Shown: positions 1-9,180 of the stretch, in pieces
How the letters are laid out: each line of letters begins with the position of its first letter
Numbering within the stretch: position 1 is the first letter of the stretch
Assembly: GCA_949840915.1 (NCBI GenBank)
Contig: CATKXY010000004.1
Span: forward strand, 1-64,000
From: an uncultured Lachnospiraceae bacterium
GTDB lineage: Bacteria > Bacillota > Clostridia > Lachnospirales > Lachnospiraceae
Reading direction: 5' to 3'
DNA: 64,000 bases
Made by a program: the position numbers and the translations under genes
Notes under the pieces: generated by a model
Databases searched by the model: none
Told to the model about the DNA's origin: nothing
What the model saw: only the letters and a program-made list of their open reading frames with translations

Positions 1-441
<441 letters not shown>

Positions 442-726
442 CTATTTCTCTACAGGATATACGGAAGCCTGCTTCTTGTCGCGGCCTTTTCTCTCAAAAC
501 GCAAAACGCCGTCAACCAGTGCATACAGGGTGTCATCACCGCCGATGCCTACATTGATACCGGGATGAATCTTAGTTCCACGCTGTCTGTAGAGGATGTT
601 TCCGGCCTTCACAAACTGTCCGTCGGCCCGCTTCGCACCCAATCTCTTGGACTCGGAATCTCTGCCGTTCTTGGTAGAGCCTACTCCTTTTTTATGAGCA
701 AAAAATTGAAGGTTCAAATTTAACAT
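442..726 (-). CDS. rpmA: 50S ribosomal protein L27 (precursor form)
   Basis: Structural protein of the large ribosomal subunit whose N-terminus reaches towards the peptidyl-transferase centre. The 94-residue product begins [20 protein letters not shown]. The first nine residues (to QFF) are the Firmicute leader that Prp removes before AHKKG. The start is clear, with AAGGAGGTG nine bases upstream. It is 3 bp downstream of prp, the gene for the protease that processes it. Confidence 0.97.
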   Translation of the reverse strand: MLNLNLQFFAHKKGVGSTKNGRDSESKRLGAKRADGQFVKAGNILYRQRGTKIHPGINVGIGGDDTLYALVDGVLRFERKGRDKKQASVYPVEK

Positions 727-729
727 GGG

Positions 730-1080
730 TTACACCTCCTTAAAATTTACTTGTAAATACTGTTGTCCGTATTGATCGCTGAGCTGCTGCAGTGAAAAGA
801 CCAGCGCATCCAGAAGAAATACGGATTTTTCCTGCAAAGACACATCCGCCGGAAAATCAATTTTCATGAACCCGGTCTCCTCATTGGCCACAACCGTAAT
901 CTCCTCCCCCGCCAGTTCTTCGAGCGCATTTGCGGCGCTGATCACCAGTGCCGATATGGCGGCGCACAGAATATCCGGTTCCCTGTGAAACCAATGTTTC
1001 TTTGCGTAATCTGCATGGCCCATACAGAGGATCTGTCTGTATGCACCAAGTATGTCCCTGCTGATTTCAATCGTGGTCAT
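730..1080 (-). CDS. prp: Ribosomal-processing cysteine protease Prp
   Basis: Cysteine protease (YsxB/DUF464 family) that trims the L27 leader. The 116-residue protein carries the family's catalytic pair: His22 in the GHADYA motif and Cys39 in DILCAAISAL. It sits between rplU and rpmA as in other Firmicutes. No clear Shine-Dalgarno precedes ATG 1080, which is 8 bp after the rplU stop, so translational coupling to rplU is likely. It is sometimes annotated as a ribosomal-associated protein. Confidence 0.93.
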   Translation of the reverse strand: MTTIEISRDILGAYRQILCMGHADYAKKHWFHREPDILCAAISALVISAANALEELAGEEITVVANEETGFMKIDFPADVSLQEKSVFLLDALVFSLQQLSDQYGQQYLQVNFKEV

Positions 1081-1088
1081 CTGATCTG

Positions 1089-1394
1089 TTACGCGTTGAT
1101 CTTATCGATCTTAACCTGTGTGTATGCTTGTCTGTGACCGTTTTTCTTGTGGTATCCGGTTTTTCTCTTGTACTTATATACAATAACCTTCCTGCCACGC
1201 CCCTGCTCCATAACGGTAGCGGACACGGTTGCTTTGGCAACTGCATCGCCCACCTTGAGGGATCCGTCACTTACTGCGATAACCTGGTCAAAAGTAACAG
1301 TATTGCCGGCTTCTGCCTCGAGCTTTTCAACCTTGATCACATCGCCCTCAGAAACCTTGTACTGCTTTCCGCCTGTTGCAATAATTGCGTACAT
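1089..1394 (-). CDS. rplU: 50S ribosomal protein L21
   Basis: Large-subunit ribosomal protein of 101 residues, starting [18 protein letters not shown] and ending with the family's basic [13 protein letters not shown] region. ATG 1394 is chosen because AAGGAGGTG lies directly upstream. An in-frame extension 14 codons longer has no such site and would eat into the leader. First gene of rplU-prp-rpmA. Confidence 0.97.
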   Translation of the reverse strand: MYAIIATGGKQYKVSEGDVIKVEKLEAEAGNTVTFDQVIAVSDGSLKVGDAVAKATVSATVMEQGRGRKVIVYKYKRKTGYHKKNGHRQAYTQVKIDKINA

Positions 1395-1512
1395 ATTGGC
1401 ACCTCCTTCACAGAACAAATGCAGATTCTTCCGCACTGCTCTTTACTCGCTAACTTTGGTGGCGCTGTCCTCAGACAACACACTTATACCTAGTTAAGCG
1501 GCATACTGTGAT
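1395..1512 (-). promoter_or_regulatory. 5' leader of rplU, candidate L21 autoregulatory leader
   Basis: About 110 nt separate the rplU promoter from its start codon. On the minus strand this region can form a TGCGGA/TCTGCA hairpin with an AGAA loop shortly before the ribosome-binding site, and a CTG-AGGA-CAG hairpin upstream. Firmicute rplU genes often carry an L21-binding leader here. The assignment rests on position and these stems; a covariance-model match has not been made. Confidence 0.45.
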
Positions 1513-1542
1513 ATAATAGCATGTACTCTGCCCCACTGTCAA
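1513..1542 (-). promoter_or_regulatory. Promoter of rplU-prp-rpmA
   Basis: Minus-strand -35 TTGACA (1537-1542) and -10 TATTAT (1513-1518) with an 18-bp spacer, a good sigma-A match. Confidence 0.7.
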
Positions 1543-1584
1543 TACTTTTCCGGAAATTTCCGGAAATCTTATACATTGACAGTG
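1534..1584. repeat. Inverted repeat and palindrome between divergent promoters
   Basis: CACTGTCAAT (1534-1543) and ATTGACAGTG (1575-1584) form a perfect 10-bp inverted repeat that contains both divergent -35 boxes. Between them lies the 14-bp perfect palindrome CCGGAAATTTCCGG (1550-1563). Possible shared operator. Confidence 0.6.
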
Positions 1585-1604
1585 AAATCCGTCTTTGCTA
1601 TGAT
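1576..1604 (+). promoter_or_regulatory. Promoter of the small lipoprotein gene
   Basis: -35 TTGACA (1576-1581), 17-bp spacer, -10 TATGAT (1599-1604). It fires away from rplU towards the gene at 1686, leaving a leader of about 75 nt. Confidence 0.7.
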
Positions 1605-1685
1605 GACTATTACAGGAACTACTTATTCATCTGTCGAAACGGTAAAGTATCGCAGGCCAAATCTGCGGTATCGGAGGCATAAATT

Positions 1686-2105
1686 ATGAAAAGATCAGCC
1701 GTCCTCATCCTGTTGATGCTGGCCCTGCTATGTTCCGGCTGCGGCTCAGGAGATCATGCACGGTCAGAAAAGGAGTCAGAAAACATGCAGGAAACTATCG
1801 ATTCCGTTCTCTTTGTCCCCGAAGAAAAATTATCTCTGGAGGAATATGCTTCCTCCTTAAGCGAACTATGCCAAAATGCAAAAAACGGCTATGAACAGCT
1901 AATGCTTGCCGCCGAAGATAAAAATGCTCCGAAAAAAGGAGTGAAAGCCGCCCGGAAAATAGAAAAAGAATATAAGGCCCGCCTGGACGAGCTCTGTTCC
2001 ACGGACTTTTCAATCTGTACCGAGGAGGAGATCAGCGACTGCTACCGTGAAGTCAGCACCATGATCACTGCAATCCGCGAGGCAAAAGACCTATTGAAAC
2101 TCTAG
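1686..2105 (+). CDS. Small predicted lipoprotein, function unknown
   Basis: 139 residues. The N-terminus MKRSAVLILLMLALLCSGCG is a lipoprotein signal with lipobox LCSGC, so the mature protein should be anchored on the outer face of the membrane. The rest is charged and probably helical (many Glu and Lys, with cysteines in ELCQ, ELCS and ISDC), with no recognised domain. It has its own promoter and GGAGG at 1673-1677, and is the only plus-strand gene in the left part of the window. It converges on the transglutaminase gene with a 36-bp gap. Confidence 0.75.
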   Translation: MKRSAVLILLMLALLCSGCGSGDHARSEKESENMQETIDSVLFVPEEKLSLEEYASSLSELCQNAKNGYEQLMLAAEDKNAPKKGVKAARKIEKEYKARLDELCSTDFSICTEEEISDCYREVSTMITAIREAKDLLKL

Positions 2106-2141
2106 ACCTTTTGCCTCATCATTTACTCTTCTGCCATTCTG

Positions 2142-4862
2142 TTATTTTACGGTAATTTTTTTGGTGATCACCGATTTCTTTTGGGTTGCCTCCACGCTTC
2201 CGCCGGGTGCGATCTCCAGTACATATTTTCCCTTCTGCGTAAGCTTCGACACCGGCTGTCCGTCCGCGTTATAATAAGTGAGTGTATAATCATCGTCTCT
2301 AAGCAATGTGCTGCCAATCTTGATTTTTACATCAGGCGTCACATCAGATCCGGATTTATACTTCACTGCAGAAGGGCATACCACCCTGAGGCTGGTTATA
2401 GGAGCCTTTTTAATGGTGTAGGTGAAGCTCTTATCTATACGTCCCGAATAATTTCCTTTTCCTATCACATCAATTGTATAACTTCCTGCCTTTTTGGGTG
2501 TATTCCCACTGGAGACCCTATTATAAAAAACAGTATAATCAACGCCCTCCTTCAGGCGTTTGCCCTTCCATTTCACCACAGTAGCCGCGGGATTTCTCTT
2601 GCCGTTATAGGTCTTGGAAACACTGCAGGAAACAAACTCTCCCTGCGAAAGGTCTCTTTGCTTGATTCTGAAGGTTTTTTCGATGGTTCCGCTATAGTTC
2701 CCTGTACCGGTGATGGAGACTGTCGCTGTTCCCGCATTTTTGTTGTTCGTATACTTCACTTTATATTTTGTCCCTTTGGGCAGAGACGGAGTCGTCTTTA
2801 CCTTGGGCGAAAACGCTTTTCCATTGTATTCCACACTGGTGAAAGGCAATTCCTCAAACCAACTCTCCTGAAGCGCCTGTGTCACTTTCAAATTCAGAGT
2901 GGCTTTTTTGCCGCCAAAGCTCACGTTCACCTTAGTACTGCCCACAGCCAGCGGCTTCACTCTCAAAACGATCGTATCTTCGGACAAAGTACAGGAACTC
3001 ACGGCCGCAATCTTGGATTTGCTGACAACGGCTTTGGGATCGGAAAGCTGTTCTGCATAGTATTGTATGGCGGAGGCAGGAATCCGCTCATTCTTTTGTC
3101 CCGCCGCAATCTTAAATTCCACTATATCCGTATCGTCAAACACGCTGTCTTTGTTTGACAGATTGTAGGTCAGACTGGATTTACCATTGTCGGCAAAGGT
3201 CAGCCCCGTCCACTGATAGACATAAACAATGCAGGAAGAGCTACTGCCTGCGATGTTGCATACCACCTTTGTCTTTCCGGGAGCCAACGCCGTCATTCTG
3301 CCCCGGGCATCTACCTTTACCACCTTAGGGTCTTCACTGACCCATGTATGCCGGAAATTATTGTAATAATCCGGAAGCGCAAGCTGTTTTTTCTTTCCTT
3401 TTTCCAATGCAGTCTCCGAGCAGGATAAATTTATCGTCTCCTGCCCGCTGAACTTTGAACCGGCCAGTGTGGGATAAATAAACTTTTGTCCTACCACATA
3501 GCGGGATCCCGTGGCTACGTGTTCAGAATCCGCAGCGGAAAGCAGATACAGTCCGTTGGACTTGCTGCCCGCGTCATTCCAGGTAGAGTCCAGCATATAC
3601 CAGTTTCCGTTGGACATCTTCACATAGTTCCATGCGTGTCCTCCGCCATTGCCCGTCCCATATACCACCATGGAGGGAACTCCCGCGATATCCAGCAGTT
3701 TGTTCATAGCGAGAGCATAACTCTCGCACACGCCATATCCCTTTAAAAGAATACCAATCGAACTGTGACAATAATAAAATTCCTTGGATGCCAGATCTGC
3801 CTTTGTCTGCCCCAGCCCTATATTATTATAGTAATTGTTCTCGCAGATCCATTTGTCAAAATAATACACCAGACCGTACGCAGGCTTACCCTGATATTCC
3901 CGGTTAACAAACTCGTATGCCTCGTCCACCAGAGCCTTAGCCTTCTTATTGGCGCTGTTCAGCAGACCGGCGGAGTAGTGTTTGGATTTATCCATGGTAA
4001 CCTTAATGCTGCCGCTGTAGCTGTAGAGAATTTTAATGCCACCGCTGCGGTCAGCCCACTCAAAACTGGAAGGATATGCGTTCTGTATGGCAGACATGGC
4101 ATTTGCAACAGCCGCATTGCCCGGCTTGCCCGAGACCGACATGGAAAAAGAATTGGATTTCCCTTTTACCATCCTGGACTTGGCCGAGTCATAGATCTGT
4201 TTCTCGAGCTTACTTGCCAACTGCCCCCTGAAATAGCTGTCCTTGTCATAGAGCGTATCAAAGCTCACCGGCTCCAGCTCTTCAAAGGTCTCCTCCGGGA
4301 CGGCATTGCGCTCCATCAGGGATAAGTTTTCCTCCTCAGGTGCAGCCGGAAACAGCTTGTCCGATAAACCGCCCCTGACAGTGACCCCGCGCCGGCAACT
4401 CTCCGGTTCTGCCGGCTGCGCTGCGCAAAAATCAAAGGGAAGCATGTAAGATATCCCAAGTACTCCCTCTCTATCCACAAACAGCACAATATCGCGGACA
4501 TCCTCGCCGGCAGCTTTCCACCCGGCGATCTCATCGCAAAGCGCAAGATAGCTCTCCTGCATACCACTGTCAAATCCTGCCACTGTCGCCGCAGAAAGAT
4601 AAGCAACATCCTGATACAGGATTCCGTCGCTGCCGCAGGCCTTGACTGTACTGTCCGACAAAATCTCCCCGGCACCGTCAAACGATCCCTGCTCCAATTC
4701 CCATCCGAAGACTTCCGGCTCCTCTTCCTCCCACTCCACGGACTGATCGGTATTCGTTCCTGCCGGAACGCTCTCCGCTGCATTCGTTACAACACCCGCT
4801 CCAAAAAGCATTGCAAACGCCATGCTATAAGCAAGCATCCGCCCGGTATATCTCAGTTTCAT
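2142..4862 (-). CDS. Secreted transglutaminase-like protein with Ig-like repeats
   Basis: About 906 residues. ATG 4862 is chosen because GGGGGAGGG precedes it; a GTG 30 nt upstream has no site. A signal peptide (MLAYSMAFAMLFGAGVVTNA) is followed by a linker and a transglutaminase-core domain. That domain has the Cys-His-Asp triad in GVCESYA, GHAWNYV and MLDSTWND. The C-terminal half has a Big-like segment (WVSEDPKVVKVDARGRMTAL) and several repeats with the YNGK...GTGNYSGTI pattern common in Lachnospiraceae surface proteins. It is probably extracellular; the substrate is unknown, and the fold may cleave rather than cross-link. It is the last gene of the operon with two GGDEF proteins. Confidence 0.85.
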   Translation of the reverse strand: MKLRYTGRMLAYSMAFAMLFGAGVVTNAAESVPAGTNTDQSVEWEEEEPEVFGWELEQGSFDGAGEILSDSTVKACGSDGILYQDVAYLSAATVAGFDSGMQESYLALCDEIAGWKAAGEDVRDIVLFVDREGVLGISYMLPFDFCAAQPAEPESCRRGVTVRGGLSDKLFPAAPEEENLSLMERNAVPEETFEELEPVSFDTLYDKDSYFRGQLASKLEKQIYDSAKSRMVKGKSNSFSMSVSGKPGNAAVANAMSAIQNAYPSSFEWADRSGGIKILYSYSGSIKVTMDKSKHYSAGLLNSANKKAKALVDEAYEFVNREYQGKPAYGLVYYFDKWICENNYYNNIGLGQTKADLASKEFYYCHSSIGILLKGYGVCESYALAMNKLLDIAGVPSMVVYGTGNGGGHAWNYVKMSNGNWYMLDSTWNDAGSKSNGLYLLSAADSEHVATGSRYVVGQKFIYPTLAGSKFSGQETINLSCSETALEKGKKKQLALPDYYNNFRHTWVSEDPKVVKVDARGRMTALAPGKTKVVCNIAGSSSSCIVYVYQWTGLTFADNGKSSLTYNLSNKDSVFDDTDIVEFKIAAGQKNERIPASAIQYYAEQLSDPKAVVSKSKIAAVSSCTLSEDTIVLRVKPLAVGSTKVNVSFGGKKATLNLKVTQALQESWFEELPFTSVEYNGKAFSPKVKTTPSLPKGTKYKVKYTNNKNAGTATVSITGTGNYSGTIEKTFRIKQRDLSQGEFVSCSVSKTYNGKRNPAATVVKWKGKRLKEGVDYTVFYNRVSSGNTPKKAGSYTIDVIGKGNYSGRIDKSFTYTIKKAPITSLRVVCPSAVKYKSGSDVTPDVKIKIGSTLLRDDDYTLTYYNADGQPVSKLTQKGKYVLEIAPGGSVEATQKKSVITKKITVK

Positions 4863-4888
4863 CAGCACCCTCCCCCTCCTACGGGTCC

Positions 4889-6664
4889 TCACCTGTCATG
4901 AATCAGCAATTCTATTATCTTACTGATATAAGTAAGATTCGCCATGTCACTGTCAGACCATTTGCGCGCCATATCGCTCATCTTGCAGTATACGATATAG
5001 CCCTCATGCTTCCTGCAGCTCATCTTGTAGACCAGCGCCACTTTTACGCCTCGCATCACCAGATACTTATGTGTCTGCGGACATAACTGCTCTATCAGCT
5101 CCGGCTTATCGATAACAGCCATACCATGCTCCTTGTAGAGATGCACAAAATTTGCCTCATGTACATAATCCGCAAAAGATTCCTTCGGCATTTCACTGCC
5201 GTCCGCATTCCAATAGCTCTCCAGCATCATTTTCTTTGTATCACCATAAAACAGATGAATCTCATCCAGGCCAAAGACAATGCCCACATCTCTCAGCAGC
5301 ATCTCAAAAGGAAGCTTGGATACTTCTGCCAGATACTCCAGCATTTTCAGCACCAGATATTCCTTGTCCTGCCTCTGCAGAGCGCTGCTCTGCACACCGA
5401 TTGTCTCCTGTTCGGAAAGCACATCGCCATGGACTTCCGGAGTATAGATGATATAGCGGTTCTTTCCCTTCTGTTTCGCATGGTACAGCATTTTATCGGC
5501 GATTTTAAACAGATCGTCATAAGTCAGCGCATCGTCCGGGTAAGTGGACACACCGATGGAACAGGTAATAGCGGGCACATCCTTCCGCTCCTTGTAAGCC
5601 CACTCCACATTGCTTCTGATACTGCGCATGATCCCGCGCAGACCGGCAAGCGTATTGACACCCTCCAATACCACGAATAATTCGTCGCCGCCGATCCTGC
5701 CCGCCACTCCTTTTCCCTCAACGGCCTCCTTGATAATATCCGACACAACGGCAAGCACCTCATCTCCGAACATATGGCCCAGTGTATCATTGATCTGCTT
5801 AAAATTATCCAGATCGATGACGCATAGATTCACATGATACTTCGGCTTGTGGCGCAGAAGATTCTCCGTGTATTCCATGATGGCGCGCTTGGTGAGAAGT
5901 CCTGTTGTGACATCCTTTTCATAACTGTTCGGTAAATAGTCTGCCGTCTTACCGCCGGCATTGTTCCTGCGCAGAATACACCCTAACACAACAGGCTCCG
6001 TCTGCGCATTCAGAATGGTTCTGCCCTTCACAATATAAATGTCTTTCTTTGATCCCGCCGTTTTATCCGAAAGCTTCAGCTTATACTCAAAATGCTTCGT
6101 ACCCTTTGCAATATCCTGACACAACTCCTGAAAAGCAGACAGATACTCCTCATCCACTATCTGCCTCTCCAGCATTAATTTCTGAAATTCCGTTTTTGTT
6201 CCGCGGAAGGCATACATACGGTTGCGGCTTCCGCCGTTAAATATCTGAAAGGTGCCCTTGTTCACCTCACACAGAAAGAGATATTCACCCCATAAATCGA
6301 GAAATTCATTGTTCAGAGCATTTTCGTCCCAGATACCGCCCAGCTTATTTTCGATATCCGCGATATCCTGAATCCTGATCTCTATATAAGCATCCTCTGC
6401 TCCATCCACTAAAACTGAGGAGAGTTCAGCGAGCACAGAATGATACTCCCTGTCAAATGCCATGATGCGGACTACCAGTACGGAAGTCTCCTCCTCATCC
6501 AGCGCAGCCACACCCTCTTTAAAATATTTCAGATCTTTGGGATGAATACTTCCCGCAAGAGAAACATAATTATCAAAGCCCAAATATTCATAAAACTGTT
6601 TGTCTGCTCTGACGATCTGCAGTCTCCTGTCTATCGTAGCCGTGCCAGTATAAGATTTTACCAT
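4889..6664 (-). CDS. GGDEF-domain protein (putative diguanylate cyclase), paralogue 2
   Basis: About 591 residues, soluble (no membrane segment). A PAS-like N-terminus (RLQIVRADKQFYEYLGF) is followed by a GGDEF domain near the middle (TGLLTKRAIMEY...DLDNFKQINDTLGHMFGDE) with the active-site loop RIGGDELF. The last motif residue is Leu instead of Phe, and no RxxD inhibitory site precedes the loop. The C-terminal 160 residues are shared with the neighbouring paralogue and look GAF-like. ATG 6664 has GGGAG upstream and sits 2 bp after the previous stop. It probably makes c-di-GMP in response to an intracellular signal; activity is inferred. Confidence 0.85.
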   Translation of the reverse strand: MVKSYTGTATIDRRLQIVRADKQFYEYLGFDNYVSLAGSIHPKDLKYFKEGVAALDEEETSVLVVRIMAFDREYHSVLAELSSVLVDGAEDAYIEIRIQDIADIENKLGGIWDENALNNEFLDLWGEYLFLCEVNKGTFQIFNGGSRNRMYAFRGTKTEFQKLMLERQIVDEEYLSAFQELCQDIAKGTKHFEYKLKLSDKTAGSKKDIYIVKGRTILNAQTEPVVLGCILRRNNAGGKTADYLPNSYEKDVTTGLLTKRAIMEYTENLLRHKPKYHVNLCVIDLDNFKQINDTLGHMFGDEVLAVVSDIIKEAVEGKGVAGRIGGDELFVVLEGVNTLAGLRGIMRSIRSNVEWAYKERKDVPAITCSIGVSTYPDDALTYDDLFKIADKMLYHAKQKGKNRYIIYTPEVHGDVLSEQETIGVQSSALQRQDKEYLVLKMLEYLAEVSKLPFEMLLRDVGIVFGLDEIHLFYGDTKKMMLESYWNADGSEMPKESFADYVHEANFVHLYKEHGMAVIDKPELIEQLCPQTHKYLVMRGVKVALVYKMSCRKHEGYIVYCKMSDMARKWSDSDMANLTYISKIIELLIHDR

Positions 6665-6666
6665 GC

Positions 6667-8427
6667 TTATCTCCCGCCAATCACCAATTCGATCATTTTT
6701 CCGATCAGGTTTAAATGCATCTTGTCGGACTCTGTCCACATTCTGAAGGCAGTCTCTTCTTTATAAAAGACCACATACCCGGAGACCACTCCTTTCATGC
6801 GATAGATCAAAGCTGATGTCACATGCTGTGCGCTGAGGTTTGCATAGGCCTCCGGGCATACAAACTCCAGGTCCGCTGTATGATTGACCACCGCAAGACT
6901 GTTCTCGTTAAACAGCTGGCGAAACTTTTCGCTGTCCGCAAATGTAAGCCTCTCCTCCATGGAAGGCTTTCCGTCAGCTCTCCAATGCATGGCGGTATAG
7001 ACCGGCTCATCATAAAATACACCTGTCTCCACCAGATCAAATGCAAGTCCCGTCTGCTCCAGCACAAACTGCGCTCCCCACATCCCCCGATGCAGAAAGT
7101 TTTCCGCCAGCTCCAGCAGCAGCTGCTCCTTGTTGATTGTCACATTGGGACGTCTCACAAACGCAACAGGCGCAGATTCATCCGTGTTCAGCAGATTACG
7201 ATGAATGTCCGCAGTATAGATGATATAGCGGTTTTTACCACCTGCCTTTGCCTGATAAAGCATTTTGTCGGCAATTTTAAAAAGATCATTATAGTTATCT
7301 GCATCTGCGGGCCATGCCGCCGCCCCCATCGAACAGCTCAGATGCAGATCGTCCTTCACGCCTTTATAGGCCCATTCCACATTGGTGCGGATTGTTCTGA
7401 GAATGCTTTTCAAATCCACTCTGTCAACTATGTCTTCCAGAAAAATAAGCATCTCGTCTCCGCCGATTCGTCCCACAACTCCGCGGTCTCCAACGGAATC
7501 TTTCAAAATATCTGCCACGGTCATGAGTACTTCGTCGCCAAACAGATGACCGTAATTGTCGTTCACACTCTTGAAATTGTCGACATCCAGCACACAGAGA
7601 TAACTGGTGCCGCCTGATTTGGTCTCGATATAATTTTTTATGTAATCCGCAATTGTCTTCTTGCTCAGAAGACCTGTCATCTCGTCTCTTGCCGCATCCG
7701 CTCCTAAACGGGATTTCTTCTGGTGTGAATTCTTAGCCAAAGCGTATACACATCCCAACACCAGCAAATGTCCGTCTTCATCCGAAATCGTTTTTCCCTT
7801 CAGGAGATATAATTCCTTCCCGTCGCCCCCGATCAGATTGGACATCATGACTTCATGGGAAAAACTGCGCGTTCCCTGACGCACATCCGCACAGAAGCGC
7901 CGGAATGATTCCATATACTTTTCCGTGAACGCAGCTTCCTCCACCAGAGACTTTTCCCACTCGTCAAGGCCGCCCCGAAACAGGCTCACATGCTGTCCCC
8001 CTCCGCAGGTGAACAGACCAAAACAGTCCTCCTCCACGCTGTATCGAAAAAAGATCTCGTCCATGATGTCCATATACGCATCAAGCTGACGCACCTCATC
8101 GCTCATAGCGCCAAGCTTCTGATCCAGCATATCGATAGATTGTATATTCAGACTGACAAGTTCTCCAGGCTCGTACACTTCCATGTCGGCAACTACCCAG
8201 TGTATACTTTCGTCCGGGCGCAGGACCCGGTATGTCTCCACCGCGCGCTCTCCCGTAGCAAAAACAGACTCCAGGGAGGTCTTCAGCTTTGCGAAGTCCT
8301 CCCTGAAAACACTCTGTTCCAGAAACATCGGATTCTCCCAGCCTATATATTTATAAAAATCCCTGTCGGTTCTGACTATCTGCAAATTTCTGTCAATAAC
8401 GGCGACGCCTGTTTTAAAATGTGCCAT
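6667..8427 (-). CDS. GGDEF-domain protein (putative diguanylate cyclase), paralogue 1
   Basis: About 586 residues with the same architecture as the next gene: PAS-like N-terminus (NLQIVRTDRDFYKYIGW), central GGDEF domain (DVDNFKSVNDNYGHLFGDE, loop RIGGDEML), and a shared C-terminal sensor-like domain. The two are clearly a tandem duplication. The GGDEM loop also departs from the canonical fifth residue. ATG 8427 has GGGGGA upstream, and the gap to the preceding kinase-like gene is 16 bp, so the two are likely co-transcribed. Confidence 0.85.
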   Translation of the reverse strand: MAHFKTGVAVIDRNLQIVRTDRDFYKYIGWENPMFLEQSVFREDFAKLKTSLESVFATGERAVETYRVLRPDESIHWVVADMEVYEPGELVSLNIQSIDMLDQKLGAMSDEVRQLDAYMDIMDEIFFRYSVEEDCFGLFTCGGGQHVSLFRGGLDEWEKSLVEEAAFTEKYMESFRRFCADVRQGTRSFSHEVMMSNLIGGDGKELYLLKGKTISDEDGHLLVLGCVYALAKNSHQKKSRLGADAARDEMTGLLSKKTIADYIKNYIETKSGGTSYLCVLDVDNFKSVNDNYGHLFGDEVLMTVADILKDSVGDRGVVGRIGGDEMLIFLEDIVDRVDLKSILRTIRTNVEWAYKGVKDDLHLSCSMGAAAWPADADNYNDLFKIADKMLYQAKAGGKNRYIIYTADIHRNLLNTDESAPVAFVRRPNVTINKEQLLLELAENFLHRGMWGAQFVLEQTGLAFDLVETGVFYDEPVYTAMHWRADGKPSMEERLTFADSEKFRQLFNENSLAVVNHTADLEFVCPEAYANLSAQHVTSALIYRMKGVVSGYVVFYKEETAFRMWTESDKMHLNLIGKMIELVIGGR

Positions 8428-8443
8428 GAAAAGAATCCCCCAA

Positions 8444-9073
8444 CTAGTTTGTGTCTCTTTTTTCAAAATCCTCCACATACTGAGCGATCAGCTTCACAGT
8501 TCCCTCCACACCCAGCACACTGCTGTTTACACAAAGATCATAACTGTCCGCACGCCCCCATTTTTTGGAGGAGTAATAATTGTAATAACTCTGGCGCTGT
8601 TTATCCTTCTTGGCGATCATGTCCCTGGCTTTTCCCTCGGGGATATGGTATTTTTCCATGATATGCCTTGTCTTGGTCTCCTCATCCGCATAGATAAAGA
8701 GATGAATGCAGTTCTTGTAGTCTGCCAGCGCATAATCCGCACAGCGGCCGACGATGACGCAGGGTCCCTCCTGCGCGATCTTTTTGATGGTGTCAAACTG
8801 CGCCAGAAAAACCTTGTGACTGATGGGCATATCCACAAAGGAAGACGCGTTGTAACCGAAAGAATAAGTGTCCATCACCAAATTATAGAGGAAGGAGTTG
8901 GTGGGACGCTCATCATGATTCTGGATCATCTCCTCACAGAACCCACTCTCCTTCGCTGCACGGGAAAGCAGCTCCTTGTCATAACATTTAATACCGAAAT
9001 ATTCTGCAACCTTTTCACCGATCTCACGACCGGCAGAGCCAAACTGACGACCAATGGTAATTACAGTATTCAT
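8444..9073 (-). CDS. Cytidylate kinase-like family protein
   Basis: 209 residues beginning MNTVITIGRQFGSAGREIGE, the modified P-loop of the cytidylate-kinase-like family (Cytidylate_kin2). It is distinct from housekeeping Cmk. Further family signatures are CYDKELL and the RHIMEKY/ARDMIAKKDKQR lid region. The substrate is unknown, so a nucleoside-monophosphate kinase role is inferred from fold only. ATG 9073 has GGAGGTG upstream. First gene of a four-gene operon with the GGDEF pair and the transglutaminase protein. Confidence 0.85.
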   Translation of the reverse strand: MNTVITIGRQFGSAGREIGEKVAEYFGIKCYDKELLSRAAKESGFCEEMIQNHDERPTNSFLYNLVMDTYSFGYNASSFVDMPISHKVFLAQFDTIKKIAQEGPCVIVGRCADYALADYKNCIHLFIYADEETKTRHIMEKYHIPEGKARDMIAKKDKQRQSYYNYYSSKKWGRADSYDLCVNSSVLGVEGTVKLIAQYVEDFEKRDTN

Positions 9074-9107
9074 AAAAACACCTCCAATCCAAGATTATTC
9101 CACTCTT

Positions 9108-9136
9108 ATTATACGTTATTTTCCACGCCAAGACAA
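9108..9136 (-). promoter_or_regulatory. Promoter of the kinase-GGDEF-GGDEF-transglutaminase operon
   Basis: Minus-strand -35 TTGTCT (9131-9136), 17-bp spacer, -10 TATAAT (9108-9113), about 35 bp before the first start codon. No further promoter fits in the short gaps downstream. Confidence 0.65.
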
Positions 9137-9180
9137 TGTTTTTTTCGTATTGACCGGCCTATCCTGACGCTCTTTTTATT

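Noticed and set aside
2181-3158. 325-codon plus-strand open frame
   Set aside because: Exactly antisense to the transglutaminase-like gene, no ribosome-binding site, no recognisable domain.
6823-7617. 264-codon plus-strand open frame
   Set aside because: Antisense to the GGDEF protein at 6667-8427; its composition is that of a complementary strand.
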